Shown here: piece by piece, positions 1 through 5,208 of the stretch
Layout of the letters: each line of letters opens with the position of its first letter
Numbering within the stretch: the stretch's first letter is position 1
NCBI GenBank assembly: GCA_029858845.1
Contig: JAOUEG010000111.1
Location: 1 to 6,337 of the forward strand
DNA from: Chloroflexota bacterium
Lineage (GTDB): Bacteria; Chloroflexota; Limnocylindria; Limnocylindrales; CSP1-4
Reading direction: 5' to 3'
Length of the DNA: 6,337 bases
Position numbers and translations under genes: made by a program
Notes under the pieces: generated by a model
What the model saw: the letters and a program-made list of their open reading frames with translations, nothing else
Told to the model about the DNA's origin: nothing
The model's database searches: none

Positions 1-820
1 CCCCGTAGAAGCCGTCGTAGGTATCGTGGAACTCGAAATAGAACCGGAGGGCATCGGCGACGCAGCGGACGATCGGGTCACTCGCGACCGAGTGGACCGG
101 GCGAAGAGGGTCCTCGCCCCGCGCCAGCGCGATCGAGTCGTCCGGTCGACTCCCGGCGCGGCGGGCAAGCCGGACGACGTCGTCGGGGGTGATCCGGGCG
201 CGCTCCGTGACGTCGAGTCCCAGCACCAGGGATCTCGGCGTCGCCGGGCCCGCCGCGATGGCGGCGCTCCAGGCCCGATAGACGATCCGTGCCGCCTCTG
301 GGTCGCAATGGACGTTCCACTCGGCGGTCGGCGTCGTGTTGCCCGATGTCCCGAATGCGCCGCCCATCTGCACGTGGCCCCTGAGACGGCTCGGCAGGTC
401 CGGTTCGCGCTCGAGGGCCAGGGCGAGGTTCGTGAGGGGGCCGAGCGTCACGAGCGTGATCTCGCCCGGACGACGACGGACCTCATCGAGGATGAGGTCG
501 ACAGCGGACCGGTCGCTCAGGGGCTTCCTCGGCGGCGGGAGAGCGGCATATCCAAGGCCGTGCTGTCCATGGGTCTCGGGCGTCGTGCGGAGCGGTCGCT
601 CCAGCGGGGTCTCGCGGCCCATGGCGACTTCGACGTCGCTCCGCCCGGCGAGTTCCAGGATCGCCCGGGTGTTCAGGCCGACCTGATGGGCGTCGACGTT
701 GCCGAAGACACAGGTGACGGCGACCAGGTCCGCATCAGGGGAAGCTGCCGCATACAGCAACGCGAGGCTGTCATCGATCCCGGTGTCCACGTCCATGATC
801 AGCGCGGTCCGGTCGGCCAT
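1..820 (-). CDS. Nucleoside hydrolase (inosine/uridine-preferring family), 3' end missing at window edge
   Basis: This enzyme family hydrolyses the N-glycosidic bond of purine or pyrimidine nucleosides to a free base and ribose, a cytoplasmic salvage reaction. About 273 residues are visible from ATG at 818-820, with no stop before the left edge. Seen: the N-terminal calcium-binding signature DVDTGIDD (residues 10-17), GPLTN at 127-131, and the ribose-binding block MGGAF (152-156) followed by N161, E167 and N169 in a TAEWN context, then DPEAA (173-177). It ends in GFYG, which in relatives lies just before the catalytic/metal-binding His-Asp pair, so that pair and the last ~30-40 residues should lie outside the window. 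Family members run about 300-320 residues. The start is supported by the DVDTG motif at the usual distance from the N-terminus and a -10-like box six bases upstream. Substrate preference cannot be read from this part. It is divergent from the purK fusion. Confidence 0.93.
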   Translation of the reverse strand, partial: MADRTALIMDVDTGIDDSLALLYAAASPDADLVAVTCVFGNVDAHQVGLNTRAILELAGRSDVEVAMGRETPLERPLRTTPETHGQHGLGYAALPPPRKPLSDRSAVDLILDEVRRRPGEITLVTLGPLTNLALALEREPDLPSRLRGHVQMGGAFGTSGNTTPTAEWNVHCDPEAARIVYRAWSAAIAAGPATPRSLVLGLDVTERARITPDDVVRLARRAGSRPDDSIALARGEDPLRPVHSVASDPIVRCVADALRFYFEFHDTYDGFYG

Positions 821-826
821 GGCTCG

Positions 827-832
827 ATGCTA
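827..832 (-). promoter_or_regulatory. Candidate -10 box of a leaderless promoter for the nucleoside hydrolase
   Basis: Read on the minus strand, TAGCAT fits the TANNNT consensus and is followed by exactly six bases before the ATG at 820. That spacing would put the transcription start on the A of the start codon, giving a leaderless mRNA. There is no Shine-Dalgarno sequence between box and start, and no clear -35 element. This is an inference from spacing. Confidence 0.4.
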
Positions 833-875
833 GCGGAGCCGAGCGGCCACGGCCACGGCGATCGAACGTCGCGGG

Positions 876-889
876 TGACGTCCCCGTCA
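876..889. promoter_or_regulatory. Short dyad upstream of the grpB-purK fusion, possible operator
   Basis: TGACG and CGTCA are perfect 5-bp inverted arms separated by four bases (TCCC). The dyad sits about 15 bases upstream of the candidate -10 box at 905, where a -35 element would normally lie and where no TTGACA-like sequence is visible. It could be an activator or repressor site for the purine operon. With 5-bp arms in GC-rich DNA it could also be chance. Confidence 0.22.
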
Positions 890-904
890 GCACGACGCGC
901 CGTC

Positions 905-910
905 TACACT
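905..910 (+). promoter_or_regulatory. Candidate -10 box of a leaderless promoter for grpB-purK-purE
   Basis: TACACT ends seven bases before the GTG at 918, placing the predicted transcription start at or next to the start codon. The ten bases TACACTCGGG recur at 4750-4759, six bases before the ATG of the membrane-protein gene, which strengthens both assignments. No ribosome binding site is visible before this GTG. Confidence 0.45.
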
Positions 911-917
911 CGGGCGC

Positions 918-2633
918 GTGCAACCACCGCCCATCGGCCCGTACGTTCGCCTGCCCGCCGCCGTCGTCCCGTGGGACCCACGCAACCTGGACGTGGCTGC
1001 GGAGGTGATCGAGCTGGTGCGCGAGCGCCGACCGGGACTGGTCATCGAGCACATCGGGAGCACGGCCGTCCCAGGACTTCCCGGGAAGGGCATCATCGAC
1101 CTCTCGATCGCGACGGACGCGGATGCGCTCCCGAGCGTGGTCGCCATGCTCCGGGAACTCGGCTTCGGCGCTCAACCGGGCCCGGATCCCTGGCCCCCGA
1201 CGCGGCCCATGCTCGTGGGAAGCCTCGTCCGGGATGGCACCACGTTTCGGATCCACTGCCACGTGCTACCGGAGTCGGACGAGCTTCGTCGCGACCTGGC
1301 CTTCCGCGATGCGCTCCGATCGGATCCGGCCCTGACCCGCGAATACGCCGACCTCAAGGCAGGGATCGTCGCCGGCGGCGTTACGGAGGGCCACCAATAC
1401 ACGTACCGCAAGCAGGCCTGGATCGCGGACATCCAGCGCCGGCTCGGCGTGGACCGGGCTCCCATCGCGCCGCCTGCGACCATCGGGATGCTGGGCGGCG
1501 GTCAGCTCGGACGCATGTTGGCACTTGCCGCACGGTCGATGGGCTATCGAGTCGCGGTCCTCGATCCGGATCCGGACTGCCCAACGGCTGCGCTCGCCGA
1601 CCGGGTCATCGTCGCCGGCTACGACGACGTGGGTGCCGCCCTGCGCCTGGCCGAGATCAGCGACGTCGTCACGTACGAGCTCGAGCACGTGTCGCTCGGG
1701 GTCGTCGGCGCGATCGACGCCGTCGTGCCCGTCCGCCCCGGGCGGGTACCACTGTCCGTGACCCAGGACCGACTCGCGGAGCGCCGCTTCGCCGAATCGT
1801 CCGATGCCGAGGTCGCGCCGTGGCGAGAGGTCCGCACGACCGAGGAGCTGCGCGCCGCCGTGGACGCGGTGGGTCTGCCGCTTCGGCTCAAGTCCGCCAC
1901 CGGCGGGTACGACGGCCGCAGCCAGCTGCGCCTGACGGCCATGGAGGAGCTCGACGGGGCTGTCGATCTTCTCGCGCGAGCGACCGGTGACCGCCTGCTG
2001 GCGGAGGCGGAGATGGCCTTCCACTCGGAGATCTCGGTCATCGTGTCGCGCAGCGTGGACGGCCGGATCCGAACCTTTCCGGTCGCGGCCAATGTCCACG
2101 ACCGGGGGATCCTGGCCGAGAGCGTGGCCCCGGCTCCGGTCGCCCCGGACGTGGCGGAGCGCGCCACCAGGCTCGGGGAGCGGTTGGCCGTCGCGATGGG
2201 CCTGACCGGGACGCTCACGGCCGAGCTCTTCCTCATGCCGGATGGCCGGATCGTCGTCAACGAGCTGGCACCACGCGTCCACAACAGCGGTCACTGGACG
2301 GTCGACGGGGCGGCAACGTCACAGTTCGAGCAGCACATCCGGGCGATCTGCGGCCTCGACCTCGCCGACACGCATGCCCTGGCGCCGACGGCGATGGTGA
2401 ATGTCTGGGGCGCGGGCGCGATGCGGGACGCGCGACTCGAGCCACTGTCGGTGCGGCACGCGCTCGCCGACCCGGCGGTCCACCTGCACCTGTATGACAA
2501 GCGTCGCGTCTTCGAGCGTCGCAAGATGGGACACGTGACGGCGACCGGTTCCAGCGTGGAGGATGCGCTCGAGCGCGCGCGTGCCGCCCGCGATCAGCTG
2601 CGCTGGACCGGGGACGAGGAGGGCGAGCCATGA
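918..2633 (+). CDS. purK: GrpB (UPF0157)-PurK fusion: N5-carboxyaminoimidazole ribonucleotide synthase with N-terminal nucleotidyltransferase-like domain
   Basis: The C-terminal ~385 residues are PurK, an ATP-grasp enzyme converting AIR, ATP and bicarbonate to N5-CAIR in de novo purine synthesis. PurK landmarks: GGGQLGRM (193-200), DPDPDCPTAALAD (216-228), QDRLAERRF (283-291), GGYDG (329-333), and NELAPRVHNSGHW (448-460), then TSQFEQHIRA. The first ~177 residues are a GrpB/UPF0157 domain: HIGSTAVPGLPGKGIIDL (45-62), FRIHCHV (110-116), LAFRDALR (127-134), EYADLK (142-147), and an ending like that of stand-alone GrpB proteins (YRKQAWIADIQRRL, 163-176). There is essentially no linker: the PurK N-terminus begins within ~10-15 residues of the GrpB end. 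An in-frame GTG at 1449 could start PurK separately, but no good ribosome binding site precedes it. The frame is open throughout 571 residues. The GTG start at 918 is chosen for the start of GrpB homology and the box at 905. The stop overlaps purE by ATGA. The role of the GrpB domain is unknown. Confidence 0.9.
   Translation: MQPPPIGPYVRLPAAVVPWDPRNLDVAAEVIELVRERRPGLVIEHIGSTAVPGLPGKGIIDLSIATDADALPSVVAMLRELGFGAQPGPDPWPPTRPMLVGSLVRDGTTFRIHCHVLPESDELRRDLAFRDALRSDPALTREYADLKAGIVAGGVTEGHQYTYRKQAWIADIQRRLGVDRAPIAPPATIGMLGGGQLGRMLALAARSMGYRVAVLDPDPDCPTAALADRVIVAGYDDVGAALRLAEISDVVTYELEHVSLGVVGAIDAVVPVRPGRVPLSVTQDRLAERRFAESSDAEVAPWREVRTTEELRAAVDAVGLPLRLKSATGGYDGRSQLRLTAMEELDGAVDLLARATGDRLLAEAEMAFHSEISVIVSRSVDGRIRTFPVAANVHDRGILAESVAPAPVAPDVAERATRLGERLAVAMGLTGTLTAELFLMPDGRIVVNELAPRVHNSGHWTVDGAATSQFEQHIRAICGLDLADTHALAPTAMVNVWGAGAMRDARLEPLSVRHALADPAVHLHLYDKRRVFERRKMGHVTATGSSVEDALERARAARDQLRWTGDEEGEP
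2616..2633 (+). promoter_or_regulatory. purE ribosome binding site and ATGA stop/start overlap
   Basis: GAGGAGGG at 2616-2623 is the strongest Shine-Dalgarno sequence in the window. Its GGAGG core lies seven bases before the purE ATG at 2630, inside the end of the purK frame. The purK TGA and purE ATG share ATGA at 2630-2633, the classical arrangement for translational coupling. It favours ATG 2630 over the in-frame ATG at 2648. Confidence 0.8.
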
Positions 2634-3169
2634 CCGACGATCTCGGGATGACCAACGCGGCTGCCGACCCGCCGGGTGCGCACCCGCGACCGGTCGTCGG
2701 TGTCGTCGGCGGCAGCCGCTCCGATCTGCCGGTCCTCGAGGCAGCCGTCGCGATCCTGGCCGACCTTGGGGTCGCGGCCGAGCTTCGCGTCGTGTCCGCC
2801 CACCGGACACCGGATCACCTGTTCCGGTATGCGGAGGAGGCGTCCGGGCGCGGGATCCGGGTGATCGTCGCAGGCGCCGGCGGCGCTGCCCACCTGCCCG
2901 GGATGCTGGCGGCCAAGACGACACTGCCCGTCATCGGCGTCCCGATCCCTACCCAGCACCTGGGAGGGATGGACTCCCTGCTCTCGATCGTCCAGATGCC
3001 GAGGGGGATCCCGGTCGCCACGGTCGCCATCGGCAACGCCATGAACGCGGGCCTTCTGGCGGCCCAGATCCTGGCTCTGGGCGACGAGGTCCTCGCGGCG
3101 CGACTCGAGACGTGGCGCGCCACCCAGACCCAGGGCGTCCTCGACGACCCCTCGAACGCCGAAGGCTAG
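2630..3169 (+). CDS. purE: N5-carboxyaminoimidazole ribonucleotide mutase (class I PurE)
   Basis: PurE converts N5-CAIR made by PurK to CAIR, the next step of de novo purine synthesis, in the cytoplasm and usually as an octamer. The 179-residue protein shows the class I signatures in order: GGSRSDLPV (27-35), SAHRTP (56-61) with the active-site His58, AGAGGAAHLPGM (81-92) with His88, PVIGVP (100-105), and a long block GGMDSLLSIVQMP through GIPVATVAIGNAMNAGLLAA (112-145). The core is full length, with a ~20-residue polar N-terminal tail before PVVGVVGGS. If translation began at the second Met (2648) the tail would be six residues shorter, but the strong ribosome binding site and ATGA overlap favour 2630. 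It is the last gene of the purK-purE unit; the order purK before purE is as in actinobacteria. It faces a convergent protease gene across 79 bp with no convincing terminator. Confidence 0.96.
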   Translation: MTDDLGMTNAAADPPGAHPRPVVGVVGGSRSDLPVLEAAVAILADLGVAAELRVVSAHRTPDHLFRYAEEASGRGIRVIVAGAGGAAHLPGMLAAKTTLPVIGVPIPTQHLGGMDSLLSIVQMPRGIPVATVAIGNAMNAGLLAAQILALGDEVLAARLETWRATQTQGVLDDPSNAEG

Positions 3170-3248
3170 GGGCCGGCCGCCGGGCCACCCGTCGCGCCCT
3201 CCACGCGCTCCCGAGCATGCGGGTCGTGGCCGTCGGCGGTACGGGCCG

Positions 3249-4151
3249 CTACGCGTCGCCCGGCGTACGATCCTTCGACGCCCCGACCGTTGCGGTCCGC
3301 TCGTCCGCGCCGCGCACCAGGCCCAGCTCGAACGGCTGGCTCAGCGTGCCGAGCGCCTCGTGCAGGTCGTCTGCGTCCATGATCTCGCGGCCGCCGGCCG
3401 AGACGATCAGGTCGCCGGCCTCCACGCCGGCCCTGTCGGCGAGCGATCCGTCCTCGACGCCGCGGACCAGGATCCCGGTCCGCTCCGGCAAACCGACGGA
3501 CCGGCGTAGCCGCGCGGCGACATGGCTCGGTGCGATGGCGACACCCAGGCGGACTCGCGAGGGGGACTCGCCGCGACCCAGCGCCGCGATGCGGGCCTTC
3601 AGCTCGAGGTCGGCGGGGATCGCGAGGTAGAAGCCCTCGCCGATCCGGTTCGTGTTGAGACCGACCAGCTTCCCGGCCGCATCGACGAGGGCGCCGCCCG
3701 ACGAGCCCGGCGCCAGGGGAGCCGTGTGCTCGACGCTCCCGGAGATGCGCCGGCCACCCGGGCCACGGAACGCGCGGGCGACAGCCGACACGAGGCCGAA
3801 CGTCACGCGAGGTGCGCCGCCGACCGCGGCCGCGACGCCGAACACGGCGGACCCGACCGTCAGTGACGCGCCGTCGCCCCAGGCGATCGGCCTTGCCCCG
3901 GTCGTATCCACCGCGACGACCGCGAGGTCGCCATCGACATCCACGCCCGTCACCGATCCGCGGGAGGCCCGCCCATCGGCGAAGGTCACCGTGACCTCGT
4001 CGCCGCGCAGGTTGTGGGCATTGGTCAACACCTGGCCGTCGGCGACGACGACGCCTGAACCACGCGCGTTGCGCCCGATACCGACGACCGCCGTGCCGGA
4101 CGCCGCCGCGACGGTGCCGACGGCCTTGCTGAGTTCCTGGACGAATGTCAT
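3249..4151 (-). CDS. Trypsin-like S1C serine protease (HtrA/Deg type) with one PDZ domain, no signal peptide
   Basis: The 300-residue protein has a trypsin-like fold followed by one PDZ domain, the Deg/HtrA layout. Catalytic triad by motif: His46 in VLTNAHNL, Asp75 in DGDLAVV, Ser151 in APGSSGGALVD, then KLVGLNTNRI (161-170). The PDZ domain spans about 200-285, with the GILVRGVEDGSLADRAGV...GDLIVSAGG block at 226-254. Typical HtrA proteins are exported and carry a signal peptide or N-terminal membrane helix. Here the N-terminus (MTFVQELSKAVGTVAAASG) runs straight into the protease domain, so I infer a cytoplasmic enzyme. The ATG at 4151 is supported by GAGGCGG six bases upstream, and no further start lies in a plausible place. 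A quality-control or regulatory proteolysis role is the family expectation; substrates are unknown. It is transcribed divergently from an HxlR regulator, whose likely operator overlaps this gene's promoter. Confidence 0.9.
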   Translation of the reverse strand: MTFVQELSKAVGTVAAASGTAVVGIGRNARGSGVVVADGQVLTNAHNLRGDEVTVTFADGRASRGSVTGVDVDGDLAVVAVDTTGARPIAWGDGASLTVGSAVFGVAAAVGGAPRVTFGLVSAVARAFRGPGGRRISGSVEHTAPLAPGSSGGALVDAAGKLVGLNTNRIGEGFYLAIPADLELKARIAALGRGESPSRVRLGVAIAPSHVAARLRRSVGLPERTGILVRGVEDGSLADRAGVEAGDLIVSAGGREIMDADDLHEALGTLSQPFELGLVRGADERTATVGASKDRTPGDA

Positions 4152-4157
4152 GAGAAA

Positions 4158-4164
4158 CCGCCTC
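4158..4164 (-). promoter_or_regulatory. Ribosome binding site of the S1C protease gene
   Basis: On the minus strand GAGGCGG is followed by six bases (TTTCTC) and the ATG at 4151. This gene appears to have a genuine leader with a Shine-Dalgarno sequence, unlike the genes starting at 820, 918 and 4762. Confidence 0.6.
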
Positions 4165-4172
4165 GAGATGCG

Positions 4173-4200
4173 TTGTGACTAGTTAGTTGCAAGATACTAT
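4173..4200 (+). promoter_or_regulatory. Candidate distal promoter for the HxlR gene
   Basis: TTGTGA (4173-4178) and TACTAT (4195-4200), each matching 4 of 6 consensus bases, are separated by 16 bases in the AT-richest part of the window. This would give a ~40-base leader for the HxlR gene. A competing possibility is TTGGCA (4213-4218) with TACCAT (4234-4239), spacer 15, starting transcription within a few bases of the ATG at 4249. Since no ribosome binding site precedes that ATG, the second, nearly leaderless option is at least as attractive. Confidence 0.3.
4180..4199. promoter_or_regulatory. 20-bp palindrome, candidate HxlR operator
   Basis: The site reads TAGT-N3-TTGCAA-N3-ACTA with exact two-fold symmetry in the outer TAGT/ACTA and central TTGCAA (14 of 20 positions). 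It lies between the divergent protease and HxlR genes and covers the candidate protease -10 (4191-4196). HxlR proteins bind as dimers to such dyads, usually near their own gene. Assignment to this regulator is inference from position and symmetry. Confidence 0.5.
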
Positions 4201-4219
4201 CGACCTCGGAGGTTGGCAA
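4191..4219 (-). promoter_or_regulatory. Candidate sigma70-type promoter of the S1C protease gene
   Basis: Read on the minus strand, TTGCCA (4214-4219, 5/6 to TTGACA) and TATCTT (4191-4196, 4/6 to TATAAT) are separated by 17 bases. Predicted transcription starts near 4184, leaving a ~30-base leader that contains the GAGGCGG ribosome binding site. The -10 lies inside the palindrome at 4180-4199, so a bound dimer would block it. Confidence 0.45.
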
Positions 4220-4248
4220 GCCCACCGGCCCGCTACCATCACCTCGCC

Positions 4249-4713
4249 ATGTCCGACCGACCGCACGACCAGCGACTGCCCCGCGACGGATCGGCCGATC
4301 GTCGTCCGCTCCCGCTCGAGGCCGCCCTCGATCGCGTCGGCGATCGGTGGAGCCTGCTCGTGGTCGAGGCGCTGCTTGACGGTCCGCGCCGCTTCGGGGA
4401 ACTCGGCGACGCCCTGCCGGGGATCGCCCCGAACATCCTGACCGACCGCCTGCGCCGGCTCGAGCGCGGCGGGATCGTGCGATCGACGCCATACCAGGAG
4501 CGTCCGACCCGCCTGGCGTACAGCCTGACCGCCGACGGTCGCGATCTCGCATCCGCGCTCCGCCTCCTGGCCGATTGGGGCGCACGCCGCTCATCCGACG
4601 CCGAGCCCCTCCGCCACGCTACCTGCGGGACGCCGCTGGAGGCACGCTGGTACTGCCCCACCTGCACCATCGTCGTCGAAGACGCCGATGCTCCGGACGA
4701 GCGCTACCTCTAG
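4249..4713 (+). CDS. HxlR-family winged-helix transcriptional regulator
   Basis: The 154-residue protein carries the HxlR/DUF24 winged-helix domain at about 22-100: LPLEAALDRVGDRWSLLVVEALL, then RRFGELGDALPGIAPNILTDRLRRLERGGIV (the helix-turn-helix, ~47-77), then a wing with PYQERPTRLAYSLTADG (81-97). The ATG at 4249 is preferred over an in-frame TTG at 4213, because the extra 12 residues are not family-like. Many HxlR proteins have a Cys immediately before the P-x-E motif; here that position is Leu21, so a redox switch at that site is not available. The C-terminal tail has His123, Cys126, Cys136 and Cys139 (H-x2-C...C-x2-C), a possible zinc knuckle. It is divergent from the S1C protease and shares its operator-like control region, suggesting local repression. 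The ligand or signal is unknown. Confidence 0.92.
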   Translation: MSDRPHDQRLPRDGSADRRPLPLEAALDRVGDRWSLLVVEALLDGPRRFGELGDALPGIAPNILTDRLRRLERGGIVRSTPYQERPTRLAYSLTADGRDLASALRLLADWGARRSSDAEPLRHATCGTPLEARWYCPTCTIVVEDADAPDERYL

Positions 4714-4749
4714 TCGGGGTCGGCGCACAGGCACTCGCCGAGCGCGGGA

Positions 4750-4755
4750 TACACT
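4750..4755 (+). promoter_or_regulatory. Candidate -10 box of a leaderless promoter for the membrane protein-Nudix pair
   Basis: TACACT ends six bases before the ATG at 4762, so transcription would start on the start codon. The surrounding TACACTCGGG is identical to 905-914. A GGGG at 4757-4760 is too close to the ATG to serve as a Shine-Dalgarno sequence. No clear -35 is visible. The box suggests the pair is transcribed separately from the HxlR gene 48 bp upstream. Confidence 0.42.
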
Positions 4756-4761
4756 CGGGGC

Positions 4762-5208
4762 ATGACCATGGACGACGAGCGCTGGGAACCGGGGATGCCC
4801 GTGCTGGATCGCCAGGCCGCGCCGGATGGTCGCCCGGCCACAGGCTCGAACCTGCCGCCGAGCCTCCAGGGCCTGCCGCCGCGATCCGTACCGGAGGTCG
4901 CCCCGACACCGCTCCAGAAGCACTACATCAACCTGTCCGTCATCGTCCTCATCTGCGGAGCGATCGCCATCACGGCGCTCGAACTCGGAGCGAGACTGGG
5001 CGATCCCCTGATCAAGCTGTGCGTGGTCATCGCCGCGCCGCTCCTCGTGGTCACGACCGCCGATGCGATCGTGCGCATCTGGCGCTCGGCCTGGGCGTGG
5101 ATGCCGGTCGACGCCGGCAAGGGCTGGTTCCGCCTTGCCTGGGTCGCGGTCAGTCTTGTCGGACTCCTGGCCCTGGTCGCCGCCTCAGTGCTGGTCCTGC
5201 TGGCATGA
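4762..5208 (+). CDS. Small membrane protein with three predicted transmembrane helices, function unknown
   Basis: I do not recognise this 148-residue protein. Residues 1-50 are polar and rich in proline (LPPSLQGLPP, VPEVAPTP) and probably disordered. Three hydrophobic stretches follow at about 56-76, 83-104 and 124-147, so it is likely an inner-membrane protein. The loop between helices 2 and 3 is rich in tryptophan and basic residues (RIWRSAWAWMPVDAGKGW, 105-122), typical of a membrane interface on the cytoplasmic side. There is no signal peptide or cysteine. Start: ATG 4762 lies six bases after a -10-like box; the ATG at 4768, two codons in, is the alternative. Its stop overlaps the Nudix start by ATGA, so the two are probably translated together, but nothing here gives a shared role. 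Confidence 0.82.
   Translation: MTMDDERWEPGMPVLDRQAAPDGRPATGSNLPPSLQGLPPRSVPEVAPTPLQKHYINLSVIVLICGAIAITALELGARLGDPLIKLCVVIAAPLLVVTTADAIVRIWRSAWAWMPVDAGKGWFRLAWVAVSLVGLLALVAASVLVLLA

Noticed and set aside
844..858. GGCCAC repeated in tandem (GGCCACGGCCACGG) in the left divergent region.
   Set aside because: Two 6-base copies in GC-rich DNA are not enough to call a repeat or binding site.
26..1990. Very long plus-strand open frame (654 codons) across the left third of the window.
   Set aside because: Its first half is the exact antisense of the nucleoside hydrolase codons and its second half overlaps GrpB-PurK out of frame. The product is Arg/Gly/Pro-rich with no domain. It is a by-product of few stop codons in GC-rich DNA.
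1266..2294. Minus-strand open frame of 342 codons opposite purK.
   Set aside because: It lies wholly antisense to a strongly supported enzyme, has a His/Arg/Asp-rich composition and shows no recognisable motif.
3170..3248. GC-rich spacer between convergent purE and protease genes, with GGCCGGCC and several short complementary runs, considered as a terminator.
   Set aside because: The possible stems are only about 4-6 bp, with bulges, and no T-run follows on either strand. I see nothing definite.
2563..3630. Plus-strand 355-codon frame running through purE, the spacer and into the protease gene.
   Set aside because: It is out of frame with purE and antisense to the protease, both certain genes. 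The text is low-complexity Arg/Pro.
4213..4248. TTG at 4213 as an earlier start for the HxlR gene.
   Set aside because: It would add 12 residues without family similarity and overlaps the candidate -35 elements. ATG 4249 fits better.
4575..5204. Upstream extension of the Nudix frame across the HxlR end and the membrane-protein gene.
   Set aside because: The extension is Arg/Gly-rich shadow of two real genes. The ATGA overlap at 5205 and the first family-like residues after it mark the true start.
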